Source: Eledone cirrhosa
Lineage: Eukaryota; Mollusca; Cephalopoda; Octopoda; Eledonidae
NCBI GenBank assembly: GCA_964016885.1
Contig: OZ024748.1
Span: forward strand, 31,267,812 to 31,331,811
Length of the DNA: 64,000 bases
Direction: 5' to 3'
Shown here piece by piece: positions 10,058-21,464 of this stretch. The position numbers were made by a program, and so were the translations under genes. The stretch's first letter is position 1. Each line of letters opens with the position of its first letter. Under the pieces are notes generated by a model. The model was given only the letters and a program-made list of their open reading frames with translations, ran no database searches and was not told the DNA's origin.

Positions 10058-12971
10058 AATAACCATAATATAACTTTGAAATATTTTCCTTTCAAAAATA
10101 TCAAACAATATATTAAAACATTTTTTTTTTAAACAATATATATTAATTTATAAAGACCAATTATATAGCTTAGTTTAACAAAAATAAATTACCTACAAAA
10201 TTAAATCTATATTATTTTTAAATAATATATAAGTATAAAACAACCAAAAATTAATTATATATATATCTATACTCGATACGAACGAAATTTATAAATCCCA
10301 GTATATATATATTTTTTTTTGATATCTAAATTAACTTAGTATATATTGAAGAAAAAAACAATTAATCTAACTAACCTGAGGCAGATCTTGTTATAATACC
10401 AGAGGCACAGGCCCCAATATTCAATTTATTAAATAAATATTATTATATGATAAATTAAAGTACTTTTATAAGTTATCATAATTAAAATACATTATAACTA
10501 TGTTGATTATAATACTTCAATTACGGATTTATTTATAAAACAAATAATAATAATTAAATAATAATAAATTTATTAATATCTTAGTATAAATTTGTTATTT
10601 AAAACAATTTTATTTAAAAGCAGGGATACAAATATAGGTTATAACGTATAAAATTTATTTATTTAAAAGCAGGCATACAAATATAGGTTATAACGTATAA
10701 AATTTATTTATTTATAAGCAGGGATACAATATAAATAAAAATAATCATTTATAATTTAATTAATTAAATAAAATTTAATTTAAAAATAATATTAATTTAG
10801 ATTTAATGATAATAAAAGAATAGAATTTTATTCCACTTTACAAGAAGCTTTTCCCCCAAATGTATATTAAAACCAATTATTAATTATAATTTAATTATAA
10901 TACACACTCAAATGTCTATATAATAAACTAGCTACCATAAAAATCGAATAGCATTTCACTACCATTTATTATTAAATATATAACTTTACCACGTTAACAA
11001 ATGAATATAATAAATAAATCTTCCTATTTCGAGAACCTAATATTTATTTATTAATATTATTAATCTATTATACAAAAGATACAATCATTAATATTTACTA
11101 TACATTAATTTTTTTAAACACCCTTTTCAGTACAATCAATTTTAACATTCTTCTAACCCTCTTACTAATTCTATTTAAAATGTTTAATCTAAACTATTTA
11201 AATAATAACTATATTATTAACTTTCAAAAATAATTAAATCAATAAATATTTTCTCAACGTAAGTGAGGCACATTATACTTATGTTAATTCTTGTACTTTA
11301 TTATATAAATCCAGAAACAATTTCCATTACCTCTACTATTTTAGGACGTATCTTATCTAAATAACAAGAGTGACGGGCGATATGTACACCCTACAAAACC
11401 ATTATTCGCATATACACACTAATTAAAAATTACTATTAAGTCCACCTTTCTATAAAAATATATAATTTTAATTCCGGAACAAAATAAAATTAACTATAGT
11501 AGCTCATTAAACCTTTTTTATAAGCTGCATTATGAAATTTAAATATTTTCTAGTCTTAATTCTTAAAACATAAACTTAATTTTCTAGTCATAATTCTTAA
11601 AACATAAACTAACGACAGCAAGATACAAACTGAACTTATATACAATTTCAAAAAAAAGTTAGTTTAAATTGAGGATTATCAAATAAATTAACAAGCTCCC
11701 CTAATTGGATATGTAGAACCGCCTAACTTTTTAAGTTTTAAATAAACACGTAATCTTATAAAAGTAAACATAATTCATAATACTCAGGTAAAATAATTTT
11801 ATTTTTACAAATCAAAATAATAGGGTATCTAATCCTAGTTTATTATTGAATTTTCAAAGCATAATTTTATATATAAATTTTACCCAAAAACTCATTATAA
11901 TCTTTTACCTAAAAACTCATTATAATCTTTTACCTAAAAACTCATTATAATCTTTCCTCATAAATAATATTATATTAATTTATTTTCAACCAAATCTTTT
12001 TAATCTTAATTATTTGTATAACCGCAGATGCTGGCACAAATTTATCCAATTACCACATATAATTTCTGTGTAATAATTTCTGTATAAGAATTTATTGTAC
12101 AAATATATATACTGATAAAAATTATAAAACCTCTATATTAAATCCTATTTAATAAGATAATATATTATATTTAAATTATAAATATATTAAATAAATAATC
12201 TAAATATATAAATATATAATCAACGTTATATATATATAATTAAAAACAAACCAAAGTCAAATTTAAATAATAAAGAGATATAAATATATCCATTTTCGAG
12301 GTATGAACCCAACAGCTTTTTTAGCTTACTTTATTATAAAGTTTCAACAAAAATGTATTTTTAAATTTGCAATTTAATATTTTAATATAAATTATAAAAC
12401 CATGAGAAAGTTACTACTTATAAATAGATTTACAATCTACCGACTAAATTATTTCGACCACCTCATACAGAATTTAAACAACAAATATTTATTTTAAATT
12501 TTGAAAATTTACAGTTTATTTTAACTTAAAACTCTTTACAAAAAAAGGACTTGAACCTTTCCCTTAAAGATCAAAGCTTTACATGCCCATACACCAAATT
12601 ATATTATTTTATTTAACATTATATCTAAACCTATTATTTAGAAAATAATTATACTATTTAAACTAATAAAATATATTCTCAATAAATTATTAAAATTCAT
12701 CCCTAAAAATTGAAAATCTTTCGTGCCCATAAGAACCCTTAAATAAAATCCATATTTTATATATATATATATACATATATATTATTTATTTACAATTATT
12801 ATTATTATTAATATATACTTCCTAATTTTATATACTAAATAATCAAAAAAATAATAACCATAAAATAACTTTGAAATATTTTCCTTTCAAAAATATCATT
12901 ACAATATATCATCCCTAAAAATTGAAAATCTTTCGTGCCCATTACACGATAAGAACCCTTAAATAAAATCA

Positions 12972-13024
<53 letters not shown>

Positions 13025-13223
13025 TATTTATTTATTATATAAACATTTAGTTCAAATCCGACTGAGGTTGACTTTGTCTTTCATCCTTACGGGGTCGATA
13101 AAATAAAGTACCAGTAATGCACTGGGTAATTGCTGGCGTTGTGCCTAAAGTAGAAACAATTATATAAACATTTACAATTATTATTATTATTATTAATTTT
13201 ATATACTAAATAATCAAAAAAAT
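10058..13223. pseudogene. NUMT unit U4 (copy of U2)
   Basis: Same length as U2 (3166 bp) and near-identical, with the tripled 25 bp rrnS segment (11878-11952), the trnG anticodon change and the SINE fragment. Contains trnV, rrnS, M, C, Y, W, Q, G, E and a second partial trnE, each offset by about 4959 from U2. Confidence 0.9.
13050..13159 (+). mobile_element. SINE fragment, duplicate of the one in U2
   Basis: Same truncation point and same 15 bp direct repeats (13035-13049 and 13160-13174) as at 8091-8200. It is a passenger of the 4.96 kb duplication, not an independent insertion. Confidence 0.88.
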
Positions 13224-15980
13224 AATAACCATAAAATAACTTTGAAATATTTTCCTTTCAAAAATATCAAACAATATATTACATTTTTTTTTAAACAATA
13301 TATATTAATTTATAAAGACCAATTATATAGCTTAATTTAACAAAAATAAATTAACTACAAAATTAAATCTATATTATTTTTAAATAATATATAAGTATAA
13401 AACAAACAAAAATTAATTATATATATATCTATACTCGATACGAACAAAATTTATAAATCCCAGTATATATATATATTTTTTTGATACAATTAATCTAACT
13501 AATCTGAGGCTGATCTTGTTATAACACCAGAGGCACAGGCCCCAATATTTAATTTATTAAATAAATATTATTATATGATAAATTAAAGTACTTTTATAAG
13601 TTATCATAATTAAAATACATTATAACTATATTGATTATAATACTTCAATTACGGATTTATTTATAAAACAAATAATAATAATTAAATAATAATAAATTTA
13701 TTAATATCTTAGTATAAATTTGTTATTTAAAACAATTTTATTTAAAAGCAGGGATACAAATATAGGTTATAACGTATAAAATTTATTTATTTAAAAGCAG
13801 GGATACAAATATAGGTTATAACGTATAAAATTTATTTATTTAAAAGCAGGAATACAAATATAGGTTATAACGTATAAAATTTGTTTATTTAAAAGCAGGG
13901 ATACAATATAAATTAAAATAATCATATATAATTTAATTAATTAAATAAAATGTAATTTAAAAATAATATTAATTTAGATTTAATGATAATAAAAGAATAG
14001 AATTTTATTCCAATTTACAAGAAGCTTTTCGCCCAAATTTATATTAAAACCAATTATTAATTATAATTTAATTATAATACACACTCAAATGTCTATATAA
14101 TAAACTAGCTACCATAAAAATCGATACCATTTATTATTAAATATATAACTTTACCACGTTAACAAATCAATATAATAAATAAATCTTCCTATTACGAGAA
14201 CCTAATATTTAATTATTAATATCATTAATCTATTATACAAAAGATACAATCATTAATATTTACTATACATTAATTTTTTTAAACACCCTTTTCAGTACAA
14301 TCAATTTTAACATTCTTCTAACCCTCTTACTAATTCTATTTAAAATTTTTAATCTAAACTATTTAAATAATAACTATATTATTAACTTTCAAAAATAATT
14401 AAATCAATAAATATTTTCTCAACGTAAGTGAGACACATTATAATTATGTTAATTCTTGTACTTTATTATATAAATCCAGAAACAATTTCCATTACCTCTA
14501 CTATGTTACGACTTATCTTATCTAAATGACAAGAGTGACGGGCGATATGTACACCATACAAAACCATTATTCACATATACACACTAATTAAAAATTACTA
14601 TTAAGTCCACCTTTCTATAAAAATATATAATTTTAAATCCGGAACAAAATAAAATTAACTATAGTAGCTCATTAAACCTTTTTTATAAGCTGCATTATGA
14701 CTTGACATAAAAATTTAAATATTTTCTAGTCTTTTAACATAATTCTTAAAACATAAACTGACGACAGCAATATACAAACTGAACTTATATACAATTTCAA
14801 AAAAAAGTTAGTTTAAATTGAGGAATATCAAATAAATTAACAAGCTCCCTTAATTGGATATGTAGAACCGCCAAACTTTTTAATTTTAAATAAACACGTA
14901 ATCTTATAAAAGTAAACATAATTCATAATACTCAGGTAAAATAAATTTATTTTTACAAATCAAAATAATAGGGTATCTAATCCTAGTTTATTATTGAATT
15001 TTCAAAGCATTTATAATAAAGAAAACAAAAAAAAACAATCAAATTTTATATATGAATTTTACCTAAAAACTCATTATAATCTTTCCTCATAAATAATATT
15101 ATATTACTTTATTTTCAACCAAAACTTTTTAATCTTAATTATTTGTATAACCGCAGATGCTGGCACAAATTTATCCAATTACCACATATAATTTCTGTGT
15201 AATAATTTCTGTATAAGAATTTATTGTACAAATATATATACTGATAAAAATTATAAAACCTCTATATTAAATCCTATTTAATAAGATAATATATTATATT
15301 TAAATTATAAATATATTAAATAAATAATCTAAATATATAAATATATAATCAACGTTATATATATATAATAAAAAACAAACCAAAGTCAAATTTAAATAAT
15401 AAAGAGATATAAATATATCCATTTTCGAGGTATGAACCCAACAGCTTTTTTAGCTTACTTTATTATAAAGTTTCAACAAAAATGTATTTTTAAATTTGCA
15501 ATTTAATATTTTAATATAAATTATAAAACCATGAGAAAGTTACTACTTATAAATAAATTTACAATCTACCGACTAAATTATTTCGACCACCTCATACAGA
15601 ATTTAAACAACAAATATTTATTTTAAATTTTGAAAATTTACAGTTTATTTTAACTTAAAACTATTTACAAAAAAAGGACTTGAACCTTTCCCTTAAAGAT
15701 CAAAACTTTACATGCCCAAACACCAAATTATATTATTTTATTTAACATTATATCTAAACCTATTATTTGGAAAATAATTATACTATTTATACTAATAAAA
15801 TATATTCTCAATAAATTATTAAAATTCATCCCTAAATTTGAAAATCTTTCGTGCCCATAAGAACCCTTAAATAAAATCCATATTTTATATATATATATAT
15901 ACATATATATTATTTATTTACAATTATTATTATTATTAATATATACTTCCTAATTTTATATACTAAATAATCAAAAAAAT
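13224..15980. pseudogene. NUMT unit U5
   Basis: Complete block: control region, rrnL part with four copies of the 49 bp repeat, trnV, full rrnS (3'-end motif near 14535, conserved 3' helix retained), M, C, Y, W, Q, G (anticodon TCC) and E lacking eight D-arm bases. rrnS gains an A-rich stretch near 15020 (AAAGAAAACAAAAAAAAACA) that U1-U4 lack. Confidence 0.88.
13744..13905. repeat. 49 bp minisatellite inside rrnL, about 3.3 copies
   Basis: AAAAGCAGGGATACAAATATA starts at 13744, 13793, 13842 and 13891, an exact 49 bp period. The number of copies differs between units (two to four), so it is a variable tandem repeat within the NUMT rrnL. Confidence 0.9.
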
Positions 15981-18053
15981 AATAACCATAAAATAACTTT
16001 GAAATATTTCCCTTTTAAAAATATCAAACAATATATTAAAACATTTTTTTTTCAACAATATATATTAATTTATTAAGACCAATTATATAGCTTAATTTAA
16101 CAAAAATAAATTAACTACAAAATTAAATCTATATTATTTTTAAATAATATATACGTATAAAACAACCAAAAATTAATTATATATATATCTATACTCGATA
16201 CGAACGAAATTTATAAATCCCAGTATATATATATTTTTTTTGATATCTAAATTAACTTAGTATATATTGAAGAAAAAAACAATTAATCTAACTATCCTGA
16301 GGCAGATCTTGTTATAATACCAGAGGCACAGGCCCCAATATTCAATTTATTAAATATATATTATTATATGATAAATTAAAGTACTTTTATAAGTTATCAT
16401 AATTAAAATACATTATAACTATATTGATTATAATACTTCAATTACGGATTTATTTATAAAACAAATAATAATAATTAAATAATAATAAATTTCTTAATAT
16501 CTTAGTATAAATTTGTTATTTAAAACAATTTTATTTAAAAGCAGGGATACAAATATAGGTTATAACGTATAAAATTTATTTATTTAAAAGCAGGCATACA
16601 AATATAGGTTATAACGTATAAAATTTATTTATTTAAAAGCAGGGATACAATATAAATTAAAATAATCATATACAATTTAATTAATTAAATATAATTTAAT
16701 TTAAAAATAATATTAATTTAGATTTAATGATAATAAAAGAATAGAATTTTATTCCACTTTACAAGAAGCTTTTCCCCCAAATTTATATTAAAACCAATTA
16801 TTAATTATAATTTAATTATAATACACACTCAAATGTCTATATAATAAACTAGCTACCATAAAAATTGAATAGCATTTCACTACCATTTATTATTAAATAT
16901 ATAACTTTACCACGTTAACAAATGAATATAATAAATAAATCTTCCTATTTCGAGAACCTAATATTTATTTATTAATATTATTAATCTATTATACAAAAGA
17001 TACAATCATTAATATTTACTATACATTAATTTTTTTAAACACCCTTTTCAGTACAATCAATTTTAACATTCTTCTAACCCTCTATTTAAAATTTTTAATC
17101 TAAACTATTTAAATAATAACTATATTATTAACTTTCAAAAATAATTAAATCAATTTTCTCAACGTAAGTGAGACACATTATACTTATGTTAATTCTTGTA
17201 CTTTATTATATAAATCCAGAAACAATTTCTATTTCTTATCTAAATAACAAGAGTGACGGGCGATATGTACACCCTACAAAACCATTATTCACATATACAC
17301 ACTAAATAAAAAATACTATTAAGTCCACCTTTCTATAATAATATATAATTTTAAATCCGGAACAAAATAAAATTAACTATAATAGCTCATTAAACCTTTT
17401 TTATAAGCTGCATAAAAATTTAAATATTTTCTAGTCTTTTAACATAATTCTTTAAACATAAACTGACGACAGCAATATACAAACTGAACTTATATACAAT
17501 TTCAAAAAAAATTTAGTTTAAATTGAGGATTATCAAATAAATTAACAAGCTCCCTTAATTGGATATGTAGAACCGCCAAACTTTTTAAGTTTTAAATAAA
17601 CACGTAATCTTATAAAAGTAAACATAATTCATAATACTCAGGTAAAATAACTTTATTTTTACAAATCAAAATAATAGGGTATCTAATCCTAGTTTATTAT
17701 TGAATTTTCAAAGCATTTATAATAAAGAAAACAAAAAAAACAATCAAATTTTATATATAAATTTTACCTAAAAACTCATTATAATCTTTCCTCATAAATA
17801 ATATTATTTTACTTTATTTTCAACCAAATCTTTTTAATCTTAATTATTTGTATAACCGCAGATGCTGGCACAAATTTATCCAATTACCACATATAATTTC
17901 TGTATAAAACTCCCATTTATTGTACAAATATATATACTGATAAAAAGTATGAAACTCTATTTTAATATAGAGGTTTAATATATTTTAATATATTATATTT
18001 AAATTATAAATATATTAAATAAATAATCTAAATATATAAACATATAATCAACG

Positions 18054-18114
<61 letters not shown>

Positions 18115-18643
18115 CTAACATGTATAAAATTACAAAAATTAAATCAAACCAAAGTCAAATTTAAATAATAAAGAGATATAAATATATCCATTTTCGAAGC
18201 TTTTTTAACTTACTTTATTATAAAGTTTCAACAAAAATGTATTTTTAAAGTTGCAATTTAATATTTTAATATAAATTATAAAACCATGAGAAAGTTAATA
18301 CTTATATATAGATTTACAATCTACCGACTAAATTATTTCGACCACCTCATACAGAATTTAAACAACAAATATTTATTTTAAATTCTGAAAATTTACAGTT
18401 TATTTTAACTTAAAACTCTTTACAAAAAAAGGACTTGAACCTTTCCCTTAAAGATCAAAACTTTACATGCCCATACACCAAATCATATTATTTTATTTAA
18501 CATTATATCTAAACCTATTATTTGGAAAATAATTATACTATTTATACTAATAAAATATATTCTCAATAAATTATTAAAATTCATCCCTAAAAATTGAAAA
18601 TCTTTCGTGCCCATTACACCATAAGAACCCTTAAATAAAATCC

Positions 18644-18682
<39 letters not shown>

Positions 18683-18752
18683 TATTTATTATATAAACAT
18701 TTACAATTATTATTATTATTATTAATTTTATATACTAAATAATCAAAAAAAT
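15981..18752. pseudogene. NUMT unit U6
   Basis: Complete block ending with an intact trnE. rrnS has lost about 22 bp near 17228 (the region equivalent to CATTACCTCTACTATGTTACGAC), the conserved helix next to the 3' end; all units from U8 to U18 share this loss. A long AT tract (18056-18110) lies between rrnS and trnM. Confidence 0.88.
18559..18628 (-). pseudogene. trnE: mt tRNA-Glu (UUC) copy, structurally intact
   Basis: Best-preserved trnE: acceptor GTTCTTA/TGAGAAT, D arm with GGTGTAATGGGC, anticodon TTC, 70 nt. The same loop reads CAATTTTTAGGGATG, typical of the array. It is followed by the AT tract and the control region of U7. Confidence 0.85.
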
Positions 18753-19068
18753 AATAACCATAACTTTGAAATAATTTCCTTTCAAAAATATCAAACAATA
18801 TATTAAAACATTTTTTTTTCAACAATATATATTAATTTATAAAGACCAATTATATAGCTTAATTTAACAAAAATAAATTAACTACAAAATTAAATCTATA
18901 TTATTTTTAAATAATATATACGTATAAAACAACCAAAAATTAATTATATATATATCTATACTCGATACGAACGAAATTTACATCATAAAATCACATATAA
19001 ATCTGTAAATATATATAAATCAACTTAATACTTTAACAAAATAATAAATAATACTTATATATCTATTT

Positions 19069-19790
19069 ATGATCCGAAATCCATTCCATCTAGTTGAATT
19101 TAGACCATGACCATCTATAAGAGCATTATTTTTAACTACTGGATCATCTTCATGATTTCATAATTACGGAACTTTACTATTAATACTTGCATTTTCTCTT
19201 ATAATTTTAACAATTATTCAATGATGACGAGAAATAATTCAATGATCCGTGAAAGCACATTCCAAGGATTTCATACTTCAAAAGTATATAACGGAATACG
19301 ATGAGGAATAATTTTATTTATTGTCTCAGAAATCTGTTTTTTTTTTGCTTTTTTCTGAGCTTATTTCCATAGAAGATTAGCATGTTGACCTCCTATTAAT
19401 ATTTAAGACCCCTTCCAAATTCCTCTTCTTAATACTGCAATTCTCCTATCATCCGGAGTTTCCGTAACTTGAGCACATCATTCTCTTATAACAAATAACC
19501 TTAAATCAGCCATTCAAGCTATAATTATTACCATCTCCTTAGGATTTTATTTCACCGTCCTACAAGCAATAGATAGTATTTACGGCACAACCTTTTTTGA
19601 AGCTACAGGATTTCACGGACTTCATGATATTATTGGTTCAACCTTTTTATTAATATGTTTAATCCGAATTATTATAAATCACTTCTCATCATCCCACCAT
19701 TTTGGATTTGAAGCAGCTGCATAATATTGACATTTCGTCGATGTTGTTTGATTATTTCTATATACTTTTATTTATTGATGAGGATCATAA
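19069..19790 (+). pseudogene. cox3: Cytochrome c oxidase subunit III pseudogene
   Basis: Read in the invertebrate mitochondrial code (TGA Trp, ATA Met, AGA Ser) it begins MIRNPFHLVEFSPWPSM and ends WHFVDVVWLFLYTFIYWWGS. The full protein is about 260 residues; here 722 bp are present. Breaks: an 8 bp insertion (TCAATGAT, about 19239-19246, copying a motif 18 bp upstream) shifts the frame. About seven codons are lost after HSSLA (near 19379), where the family has PTP-type residues. A stop lies at 19404-19406. About ten codons are lost after LQAM (near 19572). TAA at 19722-19724 replaces the Trp of AAAWYWHF. Two usually conserved Val (in FFVATG and LHVIIGS) are Glu and Asp here. A dead nuclear copy. 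Confidence 0.93.
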
Positions 19791-19799
19791 TATAATATT

Positions 19800-19864
19800 A
19801 TTAAGTGGCCGAAAAATTAAGCACTAGACTTTTAATCTAGAAAATGATTATTATAATCCTTAAT
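19800..19864 (+). pseudogene. trnK: mt tRNA-Lys (UUU) copy
   Basis: Anticodon arm CTAGA-CTTTTAA-TCTAG with TTT, acceptor ATTAAGT with CCTTAAT (one mismatch). Directly after cox3, as in octopods. Confidence 0.85.
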
Positions 19865-19933
19865 GGTATTATATTTTACAAAGAAAATTTAATTTGCACT
19901 TAAAAACAAATAGAAAATATCTATTTAATACCA
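19865..19933 (+). pseudogene. trnA: mt tRNA-Ala (UGC) copy
   Basis: Acceptor GGTATTA/TAATACC pairs perfectly. The anticodon loop holds TGC (ATTTGCACT). Confidence 0.83.
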
Positions 19934-19936
19934 CCC

Positions 19937-20001
19937 TACTCAAGAAATGAACTTTCATATATGGTTTCGACCCATAATTAGGTATTTTATTACCCTTGTT
20001 T
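19937..20001 (+). pseudogene. trnR: mt tRNA-Arg (UCG) copy
   Basis: Anticodon stem TATGG-TTTCGAC-CCATA with TCG at 19967-19969. Acceptor pairing is only partial, so the ends are approximate. Confidence 0.78.
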
Positions 20002-20069
20002 CAACAAAAAGCCAAAATAGAGGCATTTAACTGTTAATTAAAAAACTGAAAATATTTTCTTTGTTGAAA
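19999..20069 (+). pseudogene. trnN: mt tRNA-Asn (GUU) copy
   Basis: Acceptor TTTCAAC/GTTGAAA perfect, anticodon loop CTGTTAA with GTT. Confidence 0.85.
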
Positions 20070-20135
20070 GTATAGCGCCGGAATGAACGGATTATATTGA
20101 TGTTATAAAAAATAAGAAAAATTATCTTCTATGCT
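20069..20135 (+). pseudogene. trnI: mt tRNA-Ile (GAU) copy
   Basis: Acceptor AGTATAG/CTATGCT, anticodon loop TTGATGT with GAT. It overlaps the first possible nad3 ATG (20131); the next ATG is at 20137. Confidence 0.83.
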
Positions 20136-20232
20136 TATGATATCCACCTTATTATTTTTAATATTTTTATCTTTATTAAATATAATATCATTTTTTATCA
20201 GTAATATCACTATAATTAAAACTACTAAGGAT
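20131..20232 (+). pseudogene. nad3: NADH dehydrogenase subunit 3, 5' part, split by a LINE
   Basis: MLMMSTLLFLMFLSLLNMM-type hydrophobic start followed by KTTKD in the mitochondrial code. The normal gene continues as KDREKNSPFE, but a LINE fragment is inserted after AAGGAT. The other part lies at 20533-20665. Confidence 0.85.
20227..20232 (+). other. Target-site duplication, left copy (AAGGAT)
   Basis: AAGGAT here and at 20533-20538 flanks the LINE fragment. Removing one copy plus the insert restores the expected nad3 codons for Lys-Asp-Arg-Glu. Confidence 0.8.
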
Positions 20233-20532
20233 GAAAAACTCAGAGCTGTATGGGAGCATCCCAAAAGTCAGCTCAAAAGTGACACAGAGGAGACTGAGGT
20301 TGGCTGGACATTCTCACCGACATCCAGAGTTGACATTGCACTCAGTGCTCCTTTGGGAGCCCCTACATGGACACACTAGAAGAGGAAGACCAAGGTTAAC
20401 ATATGTTGATGCCCTAAGGACAGACACTGGTCTGTTGGAGATGCAGGATATGGCAGCGATAATGAGGGACAGAGACCGCTGGAGAGAACTCGTCCATGGA
20501 TCTCGGGAATTTTACCCGCCTTAGATAGATAG
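20233..20532 (+). mobile_element. RTE-type LINE, 3' end only
   Basis: About 300 bp coding in one frame for the C-terminal tail of an RTE-clade reverse transcriptase protein: LYGSIPKVSSKVTQRRLRLAGHSHRHPEL, then LLWEPLHGHTRRGRPRLTYVD and a final DRDRWRELVHGSR. It stops at TAG in TTAGATAGATAG, a short GATA-type 3' tail common to this clade. The rest of the element is missing (5' truncation, usual for LINEs). It sits inside nad3 between AAGGAT repeats. It is clearly less AT-rich than its surroundings and has kept an open frame of about 97 codons, so it is a relatively recent arrival. Confidence 0.87.
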
Positions 20533-20665
20533 AAGGATCGAGAAAAAAATTCACCTTTTGAATATGGATTTGATCCATCTTGATATACTCGCTCCCCCTT
20601 TTCTATACGATTTTTTTATTAGCAGTTATCTTCTTAATATTTGATATCGAAATTATCCTTTTAAA
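20533..20665 (+). pseudogene. nad3: NADH dehydrogenase subunit 3, 3' part
   Basis: Resumes as REKNSPFEYGFDPSWYTRSPFSMRF; the family normally has Cys where Tyr now stands in FECGFDP. One T is missing in the run near 20611-20617, shifting the frame before LLAVIFLMFDIEIILL. The gene then passes without a stop into nad2. Confidence 0.85.
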
Positions 20666-21463
20666 ATATTTTATTATTCAAAGATTTAGCTCATCAATTT
20701 TTATAATATCCATAATTTTTATATATTTATACTCTTTATCTATGTACTCTATATTTAATAATTCTCTATTTTCTTCCATTATAATTGTATCACTTCTTAT
20801 TAAACTAGGAAGTGCACCTTTCCACTTTTTGACTTCCAAGAATATGTAAACAAATAAGATGAATAATATTTTTTATTTTATCATGACAAATAAGATGAAT
20901 AATATTTTTTATATTACAAAAATTAGCACCTTTATTAATTTCAATTACACCATTATTAAGAAGATTTATAGGAAGAATACAAGCAATTAATCAAACAAAC
21001 CTACAATTAATCATAGTATATTATTCTATTTCCCACCTAGGTTGAATATTAGCCTCATGTTCAATTAATAACCTTTTAATAATACTATATTTATTAATTT
21101 ATATACTAATTATTATACCCTTATTTTTATATTTTAATTCAAAATCCAACCTGTTTATATATTTTTTAAGTCACCATAATTATAACTTAAATAAAGAAAA
21201 CATCTTTATTATTATATTAATCTTATCTTTAGGTGTAATACCACCAATAATAGGATTCTTATCAAAACTAATAATTTTAAATATATTATTATCTACAAAC
21301 ATATTAATGTTATCGATATTATTACTTACCTCCACATTAATTAGATTATACTTTTATCTAAATATACTTATAAGAATATTTATAAAATCATTTTATATAA
21401 TAAAAATTAACAAAATAAAAATAAATCTAAAAACAATTATATGTATTAATATAACAATTACTC
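20658..21463 (+). pseudogene. nad2: NADH dehydrogenase subunit 2 fragment, fused to nad3
   Basis: Enters in mid-gene with KYFIIQSFSSSIFM and goes on through LIKLGSAPFHF, WLPSMCKQMSWMMFF, APLLISITPL, YYSISHLGWMLASC and LGVMPPMMGFLSK (mitochondrial code). The junction with nad3 lies in AT-rich 20658-20673 (CCTTTTAAAATATTTT), so trnS1 and the nad2 N-terminus are deleted. Breaks: an extra T near 20826-20830 shifts the frame at HFWLP. An exact 36 bp tandem duplication (20851-20886 and 20887-20922) repeats QMSWMMFF. The 3' end is cut at the control-region junction. Confidence 0.88.
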
Positions 21464-21464
21464 C

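Larger units (their letters stand above)
8740..13699. repeat. 4.96 kb segmental duplication, copy 2
   Basis: Second copy of the block at 3780-8739, very few substitutions apart (for example CGGAAC against TGGAAC near 4649/9610). Confidence 0.88.
18753..21464. pseudogene. NUMT unit U7: control region followed by cox3-K-A-R-N-I-nad3-nad2
   Basis: The only unit with protein genes. The control region runs to about 18980 (GAACGAAATTTA) and then continues into CATCATAAAATC... and cox3, the native order, instead of jumping into rrnL. It ends inside nad2 at about 21463, rejoining control-region sequence at a short shared CCTTTCAAAAATATCAAA. trnS1, the nad3 3' end and the nad2 5' end are missing. Confidence 0.9.

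Noticed and set aside
13744..13905. Control-region tandem repeats (replication-related)
   Set aside because: The repeat lies between conserved rrnL blocks and trnV in every unit, so it is inside rrnL sequence, not the control region.
20131..20379. 82-codon open frame across nad3 and the LINE
   Set aside because: It joins the nad3 start in the standard code with an out-of-frame reading of the RTE fragment; neither gene's protein is encoded.
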